A stretch of 64,000 nt of DNA, taken from contig NZ_SNWR01000001.1 in NCBI RefSeq assembly GCF_004362215.1, forward strand, positions 6,988,001-7,052,000, given 5' to 3'. Below are positions 43,330 to 50,774 of this stretch, one piece after another. Source of the DNA: Paractinoplanes brasiliensis (GTDB taxonomy: Bacteria; Actinomycetota; Actinomycetes; Mycobacteriales; Micromonosporaceae). The translations under genes were made by a program, and so were the position numbers. Position 1 is the stretch's first letter, and every line of letters begins with the position of its first letter. Below the pieces are notes generated by a model, which searched no databases, had not been told where the DNA came from, and saw only the letters and a program-made list of their open reading frames with translations.

Positions 43330-43922
43330 TGCAGCGCAATCTGGTTGTTGTCTCCGCGGGTCTGAGCCAGCCGTCGTCGACCCGGCTGCTGGCCGACCAG
43401 CTGGCCAAGGCCGTCGTGGACGGCAGCGACATCGAGTTCACGGTCACCGTGATCGAACTGCGGGACCTCGCCCACGACATCGCCAATCACCTGCTGACCG
43501 GCTTCCCGCCCGCGGCCCTGAAAGAGGCACTGGACGCGGTGGCCGGCGCGGACGGCTTGATCGCGGTGACGCCGATCTTCTCGGCCAGTTACAGCGGGCT
43601 GTTCAAGTCGTTCTTCGACGTGCTCGACAAGGACGCGCTGGCCGACAGGCCGGTGCTGATCGCGGCCACCGCCGGGACGGCCCGTCACTCGCTGGCCCTG
43701 GAACACGCGTTGCGTCCGATGTTCGCCTATCTGCGCGCGGTGGTGGTGCCCACGGCGGTGTTCGCGGCCACCGACGACTGGGGCGCCGACTCGTCGGACG
43801 GGTATCTGCAGTCGCGCATCAACCGGGCGGCCGGGGAGCTTGTGGCCGAGGTGGCGCGTCGCGAGCCGGCCGTGATCGCGGATCCGTTCGCGCTCACCGT
43901 CGATTTCAAGGACCTGCTTTAG
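43326..43922 (+). CDS. NAD(P)H-dependent FMN reductase (CE1759 type)
   Basis: A 198-residue flavodoxin-like reductase that should supply reduced FMN to the co-encoded monooxygenase. The phosphate-binding loop lies in VVVSAGLSQPSSTRLLAD (residues 6-23) and the isoalloxazine-contact loop in TPIFSASYSGLFKSFFDVLD (about 77-96), both typical of NADPH-dependent FMN reductases. The ATG overlaps the upstream stop. Length is normal. Confidence 0.92.
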   Translation: MMQRNLVVVSAGLSQPSSTRLLADQLAKAVVDGSDIEFTVTVIELRDLAHDIANHLLTGFPPAALKEALDAVAGADGLIAVTPIFSASYSGLFKSFFDVLDKDALADRPVLIAATAGTARHSLALEHALRPMFAYLRAVVVPTAVFAATDDWGADSSDGYLQSRINRAAGELVAEVARREPAVIADPFALTVDFKDLL

Positions 43923-44373
43923 CCCGTACGGGGTCTGGCGGGGAGAGTGCTCACCTGCCCGCGGCAACCGGGCACCGAGTTTGCCAGCAGCCCACCCGAC
44001 ATCTCCGATTAGGCGGCGTTCATCCTGTGGGTGGCGCCGCCTATTGCCGGTACGGGCTGTGCTGTGCTCTGGGCGTGCGGCGTGGGGCGTGGGGCGTGCG
44101 GCGTGGGGCGTGCGGCGTGCGGCGTGCGGCGTGGGGCGTGCGGCGTGCGGCGTGGGGCGTGCGGCGTGCGGCGTGGGGCGTGCGGCGGTGGCCGGGCCGG
44201 CGGCTCAGCTGCTGTGGACAACTCCGCCGGCGGGCTTGACAAGGGCGTAAGGTCCACCCCATTTCCCGGGGAGGGTGGGGGAGGTGGTGGCGAGTACACC
44301 ACTACAGCGATCTTGGAGTGTGCGACGCGGGGCGCGGGGTACACAAGATCCAGCCGACTGAGGAGTCACCGTC
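43923..44373. other. Gap with minisatellite and promoter of the phosphatase gene
   Basis: Besides the heptanucleotide array described separately, a short hairpin TGCCCG/CGGGCA (43956-43961, 43969-43974) lies just after the reductase gene and may be a terminator. The right part (GGGGAGGGTGGGGGAGGTGG, around 44265-44290) is purine-rich. No gene is seen. Confidence 0.5.
44073..44184. repeat. Heptanucleotide minisatellite, 16 perfect-length units
   Basis: Sixteen consecutive 7-bp units of GCGTGCG or GCGTGGG run without any length error from 44073 to 44184. Reading the sixth base as C or G, the order is C G G C G C C C G C C G C C G C: the last nine positions form a 21-bp higher-order pattern (CCG three times). 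The array is non-coding. Confidence 0.95.
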
Positions 44374-44946
44374 ATGGGCGAGATCGTGCTGGTTCGGCAC
44401 GGGCAGACCGAGTGGAGCGCGAACGGCAGGCACACCTCGTACACCGATCTCGACCTGACGGCGGACGGTGAGCGCCAGGCCCGCGCCGTGGCCGAGCGGA
44501 TCGAGGGGCGGCGGTTCGCGGCCGTGATCTCCAGCCCCCGGCGGCGGGCGTTGCGTACGGCCGAGCTGGCGGGGCTCGCCGTCACCGAGACGACCGAGGA
44601 TCTGGCCGAGTGGAACTACGGCGAGTACGAGGGCATCACCTCCGCCACGATCCACGAGACGGACCCGGACTGGTGGCTCTTCCGCGACGGCGCCCCGGGT
44701 GGCGAGTCGCCGGAGCAGATCGGCGAGCGGATCGACCGCGTACTGGAAAAGGTCCGGCCCCTGCTCGGCGACGGGGATGTGGCGCTGATCGGGCACGGTC
44801 ACGCGTTGCGGGTCGTCGGGGCGCGGTGGCTCGGGCTGCCGGCCGAGTACGGTGGCCGGCTGAAACTGGGCACGGCGACGCTGTCGGTCCTGGGGTTCGA
44901 CCACGGGCGTACGGCGATCGACGTGTGGAACTCGCCCTGCGGGTGA
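44374..44946 (+). CDS. Histidine phosphatase (phosphoglycerate mutase-like)
   Basis: A 190-residue member of the histidine phosphatase superfamily. The catalytic motif is LVRHGQTEW (residues 6-14; the histidine forms the phosphoenzyme), with the arginine in SSPRRRALRTAE (about 50-61), a proton-donor glutamate in EWNYGEYEG and the second histidine in ALIGHGHALRVV (about 139). The size is that of acid phosphatases and phosphoglycerate mutase-like sugar phosphatases rather than of the cofactor-dependent mutase. GAGGAG lies upstream of the ATG. The substrate is not known. Confidence 0.92.
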   Translation: MGEIVLVRHGQTEWSANGRHTSYTDLDLTADGERQARAVAERIEGRRFAAVISSPRRRALRTAELAGLAVTETTEDLAEWNYGEYEGITSATIHETDPDWWLFRDGAPGGESPEQIGERIDRVLEKVRPLLGDGDVALIGHGHALRVVGARWLGLPAEYGGRLKLGTATLSVLGFDHGRTAIDVWNSPCG

Positions 44947-45046
44947 GCCGATGCCGTGCGGGGCTCGGCGGCGCGACTCAGGAAGATCACGCAAGCTTCG
45001 GCTGGACGCTGCCTGATGTTGCCGTGCGGCCGGGATATTGACGGGC

Positions 45047-46843
45047 GTGGAACGAAGGAATCTGCTCAGAGTAGCCGTCGGCGCACCTGCCGCAACACTC
45101 GTCACGACCGCCGGCGCCGCGCCCGCGCAAGCCACGTCCGGCCGGTTCGACCAGGACAGCCCGCGCTTCGCGATCGCCGTGCTGCCGGACACGCAGTATC
45201 TGTTCGACGCGGACAGCTCCGACCCGGACCCGTTGCGCGAGACGTTCAGCTACCTGCTGGGCCGGCGGGCCGAGGACAACATCGCCTTCCTGACGCACCT
45301 CGGGGACGTCACCGAGCACGGGACCGAGCACGAGATCACGCTTGCCGGGAAGACGTTCACGAAGATCGACGGGAAGTTGCCGTACAGCGTCCTCGCCGGC
45401 AACCACGACATCGACGGCTCGAAGGATGATCAGCGCGGCGACAGCGCGTACCTGCGGGAATTCGGCCCGCGCAGGCACAGCGGGTCCAGGACCTTCCTCG
45501 GCGCCTCGAAGGACGGCTACAACAGCGCTCACCTGATTCCGGCGGCCGGCCGGAACTGGCTGATCCTGGCCTTGGACTGGCGCATCTCGGACGGCGGCCT
45601 GGAATGGGCGCGCGGCGTTCTCGCGAAGCACCCGGGCGCCCCCGCGATCGTCACGACCCATGACCTCGCGTACGCCGACGACGCCGGGCAGGCCTTCCTG
45701 TCGGGCCACGGGCAGCGGCTCTGGGACAATCTGATCAAGGACAACGATCAGATCTTCCTGACCCTCAACGGGCACTACTGGCCGCCTGGACGCACCACCC
45801 TTCGCAACACGCGGGGCAACGACGTCCATGTGCACATCACCAACTATCAGGACCGCTACTACGGCGGCGCCGGCATGATCCGGCTGTACCGGTTCGACCT
45901 GGCCCGCAACCGGATCGACGTCGAGACGTTCGCGCCGTGGTTCCTGGCCCGCGACGCCGCGAAGCGGACCCCGCTCGAGGCTGAGACGGTCGAGTTGACC
46001 GGCGACGTCGACCGGTTCAGCCTGGAGTTCGACTTCGACGCCCGGTTCCCCCTGCCCAAGCCCGGCCCGCGTCCGGCGGCCCAGGTCGTGGACCGCCACA
46101 CGGCCGCGTACTGGCGGTTCGACGAGCCCGGCCAGAGCGTCGCGGACGGCGCGACCGTGCGCGATCTCAGTGGCAAGGGCAACCATTTGACCGTACGGCG
46201 TCTGGCGAACAGCACGCCGGAGACGCTCACCCTCTCCGGCGAGCACCACGTCGGCGCACCCGCCCACGCCAGCCTGCGCTTCGACGGCGGCAAGAACCCC
46301 GACCGCGGCGCGATCCTGCGGACGGCCGACGACGCCCCGCTCAACAGCGCGAAGTTCCTCGGCGGCTACACGATCGAGGCGTTCATCAAGCTGCCCGAGC
46401 CGTTCGTGGGCGACCACGCGTGGATGGGCATCCTGAGCTGGGAGGGCCGCGCGGGCGACGCCGGCAAGCACAGCGGCTGGTCCGACCTCGAGCCGACGTG
46501 CAGCCTGAACATCTCGGGTGAGCGGTTCCTGCAGTACGTGCTCTACTCCGAGGTCGGCGACCACAACCCGACGTCGTGGAGCCATGCCCTGCCGACCGGC
46601 GTCTGGCAGCACCTTGCCGTCGTCAACGACGGCCGGCGCTCGACCGTCTACGTGAACGGCTCGAAGATCGCCCGGAACCCGGCCCGGTCCGCTCGCGGCA
46701 TCGCCACCCTGGGCCGCCCCTTCGTGATCGGCGCGACCTCGTTCGACCTGAAGTACGGCCAGGGCTTCTACGGCTGGATCGGTGATGTCCGCATCACTGC
46801 CCGCGCCCTGCCCCCGGCCCAGTTCCTGCCCGGAGGCTTCTAG
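45047..46843 (+). CDS. Secreted metallophosphoesterase with LamG-like domain
   Basis: A protein of about 598 residues starting at the GTG at 45047 (a TTG three codons earlier is possible). The N-terminus ERRNLLRVAVGAPAATLV resembles a Tat signal with a weakened twin-arginine motif, and cleavage is likely after APAQA. The calcineurin-like phosphoesterase domain shows LPDTQYL (about residue 48), HLGDVTEHG, LAGNHDIDG, VTTHDLAY and NGHYW, the usual five metal motifs, with Gln replacing His in the first. A concanavalin-like LamG domain fills about residues 345-598 (AAYWRFDEPGQSVADG, DLSGKGNHLTV). It probably removes phosphate from extracellular organic phosphates. Its stop shares CTAG with the FHA gene. 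Confidence 0.88.
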   Translation: MERRNLLRVAVGAPAATLVTTAGAAPAQATSGRFDQDSPRFAIAVLPDTQYLFDADSSDPDPLRETFSYLLGRRAEDNIAFLTHLGDVTEHGTEHEITLAGKTFTKIDGKLPYSVLAGNHDIDGSKDDQRGDSAYLREFGPRRHSGSRTFLGASKDGYNSAHLIPAAGRNWLILALDWRISDGGLEWARGVLAKHPGAPAIVTTHDLAYADDAGQAFLSGHGQRLWDNLIKDNDQIFLTLNGHYWPPGRTTLRNTRGNDVHVHITNYQDRYYGGAGMIRLYRFDLARNRIDVETFAPWFLARDAAKRTPLEAETVELTGDVDRFSLEFDFDARFPLPKPGPRPAAQVVDRHTAAYWRFDEPGQSVADGATVRDLSGKGNHLTVRRLANSTPETLTLSGEHHVGAPAHASLRFDGGKNPDRGAILRTADDAPLNSAKFLGGYTIEAFIKLPEPFVGDHAWMGILSWEGRAGDAGKHSGWSDLEPTCSLNISGERFLQYVLYSEVGDHNPTSWSHALPTGVWQHLAVVNDGRRSTVYVNGSKIARNPARSARGIATLGRPFVIGATSFDLKYGQGFYGWIGDVRITARALPPAQFLPGGF

Positions 46844-47505
46844 CCCGAGTGCAACGTCAGCACGCTGCCGCCCACCTCGATCACGTCGCCGGGGCGTAGG
46901 TCGACCGTGGCCACCGGGTGGCCGTTGACCCGGGTGCCGTTGTGGGAGCCCAGGTCGGTCAGGGTGACCCGGTCGTCGGTGACCTCGACGATCAGGTGGC
47001 GGCGGGAGACCCCCGGGTCACGCAGCCGTACGCCGGACGCACGGTCGCGGCCCAGCACCGTCAGCCCGGGGGAGAGCGGCCACTCCTGCCCCTCGGCGCT
47101 CACGAGCAGCGCCACGGTCTCGTCGCCGGTGGCGGCTGTGGGGACCAGGGCGGGTGGGTCGGGTTGCAGCAGGGCGGCCACCCGGAACGTGCCCGTGTCG
47201 AGGTCGTCGAGCACGAACACCTCGACCGAGACGTCGCCGTAGACGATCCAGGCCTGGTCGGCGATCAGGGAGGCCTGGCGAACCGCCAGTTCCTGCGCCA
47301 GCTGCGTGGCGTGCGGGGCCCAGCGGCGGTGGTCGTAAGCCGACAGGCCGACCGTGTAGCGGTTGGGCACCAGCGTGCGGCCCTCACCGAGCAGGGCCTT
47401 GTGCCGTTCCGCCTCGCGCCGCATGGCCTCGAGCACGTTTTCCGGGCGCACCGCGCAGTGGAGCTCGATGTCCTCGAGCCCCAGGCGTTCCGGCGCAGCG
47501 GTCAC
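46840..47505 (-). CDS. FhaA-like protein: DUF3662 plus FHA domain
   Basis: A 221-residue cytoplasmic protein. The N-terminal 115 residues resemble the DUF3662 domain of mycobacterial FhaA (RTLVPNRYTVGLSAYDHRRW), and the C-terminal 85 form an FHA phosphothreonine-binding domain with GRDRASGVRL, SRRHLIV and LGSHNGTRVNG, all core residues intact. FHA proteins of this type dock to serine/threonine kinases of the PknB class. The mycobacterial gene lies beside pknA/pknB and cell-division genes; here it is isolated, and it lacks the long linker of FhaA, so it is a short paralogue. Confidence 0.9.
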   Translation of the reverse strand: MTAAPERLGLEDIELHCAVRPENVLEAMRREAERHKALLGEGRTLVPNRYTVGLSAYDHRRWAPHATQLAQELAVRQASLIADQAWIVYGDVSVEVFVLDDLDTGTFRVAALLQPDPPALVPTAATGDETVALLVSAEGQEWPLSPGLTVLGRDRASGVRLRDPGVSRRHLIVEVTDDRVTLTDLGSHNGTRVNGHPVATVDLRPGDVIEVGGSVLTLHSG

Positions 47506-47766
47506 GGCTTCATCCCGACGGGTCGTACGTCACGGCAGGTGACGAGTATGCCAGGAGTGGCCGCGACGATCGGGAAACTGTCGCGCGGATGTCGCCGAGC
47601 CCGCGCGTGACGAGCCGGCCGGCCCCCGAAGGTGACTCCACGTTCCGCCGCCACCACATTCGGCGATCGGCGCGCAGGGCCACCGTCGTGCGGAAAGTCC
47701 GGTAGGTCGAAGGCCTCGCAATGGTTACACGTGTAAGTTGGGAGGCGTCAGGACGAGGAGGCCGCG
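47506..47766. promoter_or_regulatory. Divergent region with LacI operator TTACACGTGTAA
   Basis: A 12-bp perfect palindrome with CG at its centre lies at 47725-47736, 31 bases before the LacI-family gene and positioned to cover its promoter or leader. It is the probable autoregulatory site of that repressor. The rest of the 261-bp gap is featureless. Confidence 0.6.
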
Positions 47767-48765
47767 ATGGGCATGAGCGAGTCAACCACCAAACGGATCA
47801 CCAGCGCCGACGTCGCCCGGCTGGCCGGGGTGTCGCGGGCCACGGTCAGCTACGTCCTCAACGACACACCCCGTCAGACCATTTCGGCCGGCACCCGCAC
47901 CCGCGTGCTCGACGCGGCCCAGCGTCTGGGCTATTCCCCCTCGGCGGCCGCCCGCACCCTGCGCACCGGCCGCTCCGACGTGGTGCTCTGCCTGTTGCCG
48001 GACTGGCCGATCGGTCCCGAGGTGGGCTTGATGCTGGGCGAGCTATCCTCCGCGCTCACCCGCCACGGCCTCACCCTCGTCGTGCACCCGGGCAACCGCG
48101 AGGAACGCCCGATGCACGAGCTGTGGAAGGCGATCACCCCGGCCGCCGTGATCGCGTACACGGAGTTCTCCGAGGCCGACATCGCCGCCATGCGCTCGGC
48201 CGGGGTCGCCGTCGTCGAGGCGGTCAGCCGTCGCAAGGGGCGGTCGCTGGCCGTGCCGCAGGAGCTCATCGGCCGCCGTCAGGCCGAGCACCTGACCCAC
48301 GCCGGTCACACCCGTCTGGGCTTCGCCTACCCCGACGACCAGCGCCTCCGGTTCTTCGCCGAGCCGCGGCTGGCCGGGGTGCGGGCCGCCTGCGCCGCCC
48401 TGCGCCTGCCCACCCCGGTCGGTCTGACCGTCCCGCTCGACCCGGTGGCCGCCGCCGAGGCCGTACGCCGGTGGCGCGCGACCGGGGTCACGGGCGTGTG
48501 CGCGTACAACGACGAGGTGGCGCTGGCGGTGCTGGCCGGCGTTCGGGGGGTCGGTTTGTCGGCCCCGCAAGACCTGGCGGTGATCGGCGTGGACGACATC
48601 CCGCCGGCTCGGCTCGCCGCCCCGCCGCTCACCACCGTCACCACCGATCAGGCGATCGTCGGGGCGCACCTGGCGGCCACCGTGGTCGCCACGATCAGCG
48701 GGCGCGCCGTCCCCGACCTGCCCGCGTCCGACATCGTCCGGGTGGTGCCCAGGGCCTCCGCGTGA
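47767..48765 (+). CDS. LacI-family transcriptional regulator
   Basis: A 332-residue repressor. The helix-turn-helix (ITSADVARLAGVSRATVSYV, about residues 11-30) and hinge helix (GYSPSAAARTLRTGRS) are typical, followed by the periplasmic-binding-protein-like sugar domain. GAGGAGG precedes the ATG. In the sensor domain the usual pattern is somewhat degraded at its start (VVLCLLPDWPIGPEVG), but VCAYNDEVALAVL and VIGVDDIPPARLAAPPLTTV are intact. No sugar transporter or hydrolase gene adjoins it, so the target is either distant or only itself. Confidence 0.92.
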   Translation: MGMSESTTKRITSADVARLAGVSRATVSYVLNDTPRQTISAGTRTRVLDAAQRLGYSPSAAARTLRTGRSDVVLCLLPDWPIGPEVGLMLGELSSALTRHGLTLVVHPGNREERPMHELWKAITPAAVIAYTEFSEADIAAMRSAGVAVVEAVSRRKGRSLAVPQELIGRRQAEHLTHAGHTRLGFAYPDDQRLRFFAEPRLAGVRAACAALRLPTPVGLTVPLDPVAAAEAVRRWRATGVTGVCAYNDEVALAVLAGVRGVGLSAPQDLAVIGVDDIPPARLAAPPLTTVTTDQAIVGAHLAATVVATISGRAVPDLPASDIVRVVPRASA

Positions 48766-48922
48766 TCGGCGGGGCGCGGTGCGGGTCGTGGGCAGAGCTT
48801 CCGGCCCGGTTGGCGGGCGTCGATGAAGCTGCCAACAAACGCACAGGTGCAGCACACGGGCGACTCAGCCGGCGGGCGAATCGTGGGGGGTGTCCGAACG
48901 GCTCGCACACAGGGGGAGCGCC

Positions 48923-49393
48923 ATGCTCGTTCAGCTCGACAGCAACACCGGTACCCGCGACTTCACCGCCACCTCGACCGGCCTGCCGATCAACCCGGCC
49001 AACCTTCCCCGTACGCGGGGACCGCTGCCCGCCGTGGCGGTCCTCGGCCATCCCGGGCGCGTGGCAGGCCTGGCCGCACATCTGCCGCACGGCTGGTCGC
49101 TGCGCCGGGCCGCCGGCCTTGAGGACGTGCTTTCCGGCGAGATCGTTCTGTTCGCCGGGGCCACCGAGCGTGAGATCGCCACGGCCCGCCGGGTGCTCGC
49201 GTCCCGCACGACGATCGTCGCCGTGGTCGACGAGGTGGCTCCCGCCGAGCTGGTCGCCGCGGTGCTGACCGCCGGAGCCGACGCCTGCGTGCGGAGCGGG
49301 CAGCCCGCGATCCTGGCCGGGCACCTGGTCGCCTGCCGCCGCCGCGACCTGACCGGCCGTTGGTCCGGCCTGAACATTCAGGGCCGCCGGTAG
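48923..49393 (+). CDS. Degenerate receiver-like protein of unknown function
   Basis: A 156-residue protein whose ATG follows GGGGGAG at 5 bases. After about 35 polar residues the sequence alternates strands and helices like a response-regulator receiver (AVAVLGHPGRVAGLAAHL, EIVLFAGATEREIATARRV, TTIVAVVDE), ending with AAVLTAGADACVRSGQPAIL, which mimics the receiver ending AGADDYxxKPF. The phosphoacceptor aspartate and the conserved lysine are absent, so phosphorylation is not expected. It may be a pseudo-receiver that works by protein contact. No output domain or neighbouring kinase is present. Confidence 0.65.
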   Translation: MLVQLDSNTGTRDFTATSTGLPINPANLPRTRGPLPAVAVLGHPGRVAGLAAHLPHGWSLRRAAGLEDVLSGEIVLFAGATEREIATARRVLASRTTIVAVVDEVAPAELVAAVLTAGADACVRSGQPAILAGHLVACRRRDLTGRWSGLNIQGRR

Positions 49394-49447
49394 GCCGCGC
49401 CGGCGTGCCGGAAACGGGGGTACGGCGACGCCGGCGCGGAGATCGGG

Positions 49448-49999
49448 TCAGGCCGTGGGAGTGGCCGAGGGCCGCAGGATCTGGCAGGTCTCGATCGCCT
49501 TCTGAACGGTCGCGTCGCCCGGGTCCGGTTTCGACGGGTCGGCGACCCCGTTCTCCTTGAGGCAGTTCTGATAGGCGGTGTTCTGGCCGTCGCCTGCCGG
49601 GCGGCCCGAGGGGCGCAGGGCGGAACAGGCCTCCTGCGCCTTCTGCCAGGTGGCGTCGTCAACATCGTCGGGCTTGCTCATCATCCCGCCGCCTCCAGGA
49701 AGCCGGCCGCCGTCCGGCCCGCCTGGCCAGGCGCTTCCGGAAGGTCGTGGCATTCCGGACGGGAACCCGCCCGGCGCGCCCGAGGGCCGGCCGCCGCGTT
49801 CGCCAGAGCCGCGCGATGGCATCGTGACCGTGACGCCGTTGGCGGCCAGGCAGTCCGTATAGGCCGTGAACGCGCTGTTCCCGCCGCCGCCGTCGGCGTC
49901 CGTGTCACCGGATCCGCCCCCGCAGCCCGCGGTCAGCGCGATCGTGGCAGCCGCTGCCAGCAGCCCTGCCGTCCGGAGGTGTTCCCTCTTCCCGACCAC
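49448..49999 (-). CDS. Lipoprotein with duplicated CL-x2-NGV module, MacAB locus
   Basis: A 183-residue lipoprotein. The GTG at 49999 has AAGGA 8 bases upstream. The lipobox is LTAGC (about residue 24), so the mature protein is tethered outside the membrane. It holds two copies of one module: YTDCLAANGV...WQKAQEACSALRPSGRP and YQNCLKENGV...VQKAIETCQILRPSATP, each with two cysteines that could form a disulphide. A Gly/Pro-rich loop of about 35 residues is inserted in the first copy. Tandem CTCCNAGG half-sites lie on its upstream side, as at the efflux promoters, so it is probably a component or sensor of that system. Confidence 0.82.
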   Translation of the reverse strand: MVGKREHLRTAGLLAAAATIALTAGCGGGSGDTDADGGGGNSAFTAYTDCLAANGVTVTMPSRGSGERGGRPSGAPGGFPSGMPRPSGSAWPGGPDGGRLPGGGGMMSKPDDVDDATWQKAQEACSALRPSGRPAGDGQNTAYQNCLKENGVADPSKPDPGDATVQKAIETCQILRPSATPTA

Positions 50000-50075
50000 G
50001 ATGCCGTCCTTCCGCGCTGCCGGTTTCCGATGCCGATCACCCAAGCCGCCCCACCTCGTCACCGCGTCGGCGCCG

Positions 50076-50094
50076 CCTCGGAGTTCGCTCGGAG
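50076..50094 (-). promoter_or_regulatory. Tandem CTCCNAGG half-sites before the lipoprotein gene
   Basis: On the minus strand CTCCGAGC (50094-50087) is followed by CTCCGAGG (50083-50076), start to start 11 bp, about 77 bases before the lipoprotein start. The same arrangement occurs at 50711, 52024 and 54368. Confidence 0.65.
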
Positions 50095-50178
50095 CGCCTG
50101 TGCCGAGCCTGTGGCCCACATTCCGGGAAAGCTCCGCCGCGGATGTCGAGATCGCCGGACCCGCTCCGTTCCCGGGGC

Positions 50179-50670
50179 ATGGAACGACACGAGATCACCG
50201 AAGTCCTCAACCGCCCGCTCAGCCAGGAGCTGCTGGCCCGCGACCTGACCCGGCTGGCTTACGTGGCCAAGGACGGCACCCCGCGGAGCATCCCGATCGC
50301 GTTCACCTGGAACGGCTCGCAGATCGTGCTCTGCACCAGCAAGAACGCTCCGAAGCTGTCCTCGCTGCGGCACAACCCGGCGGTCGCGCTGACCATCGAC
50401 ACCGAGGTGCACCCGCCCAAGATCCTGCTCATCCGCGGACGGGCCGAACTCGACGTGGCCGACGGCATCCCGGCGGAGTATCTGCAGATGAACGGCAGCT
50501 ACACGATGACGCCCGAGCAGCGCGTCGAGTGGGAGGCCGAGGTGCGTTCCCTGTACGACGGAATGGTCCGCATCGTGGTCGAGCCGACCTGGGCCAAACT
50601 CATCGACTTCGAGACCACCCTGCCGACCGCGGTCGAGGAACTCGTCCGCGAGCGCGCCGCCCGGACGTAA
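50179..50670 (+). CDS. Pyridoxamine 5'-phosphate oxidase-family protein
   Basis: A 163-residue split-barrel flavoprotein of the PPOX family, which includes FMN- and F420-dependent reductases as well as heme-binding members. The start at 50179 gives MERHEITEVLNRPLSQELL. The core reads LAYVAKDGTPRSIPIAFTW (about residues 27-45), then ALTIDTEVHPPKILLIRGRA (about 74-93), matching the FMN/F420-contact strands. Actinobacterial genes of this type often use F420. It lies between the lipoprotein and the first adaptor gene; no functional link is evident. Confidence 0.87.
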   Translation: MERHEITEVLNRPLSQELLARDLTRLAYVAKDGTPRSIPIAFTWNGSQIVLCTSKNAPKLSSLRHNPAVALTIDTEVHPPKILLIRGRAELDVADGIPAEYLQMNGSYTMTPEQRVEWEAEVRSLYDGMVRIVVEPTWAKLIDFETTLPTAVEELVRERAART

Positions 50671-50710
50671 GGGAGGGCGGCGGCCGACAGGCCCCAGGCC
50701 GGTGCGGCAG

Positions 50711-50729
50711 CTCCGAGGCAACTCCGAGG
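50711..50729 (+). promoter_or_regulatory. Tandem CTCCGAGG half-sites before the first adaptor gene
   Basis: Two perfect CTCCGAGG copies at 50711-50718 and 50722-50729, separated by CAA, lie 46 bases before the ATG. One helical turn between copies fits a head-to-tail OmpR-type dimer. Confidence 0.72.
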
Positions 50730-50774
50730 TGGGTTGAAGGCCGTCGCGAGGACCGGCGGCCACACTTGGCTGCC

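Noticed and set aside
44073..44184. Coding repeat protein across the heptanucleotide array
   Set aside because: A 7-bp unit gives open frames in every register (CGVGRGA-like repeats) on both strands, none with a ribosome binding site or an extension into a plausible protein.
49866..50774. 303-codon N-terminal extension of the first adaptor
   Set aside because: It overlaps the lipoprotein leader and the PPOX gene in another frame; the ATG at 50775 is followed directly by the membrane anchor.
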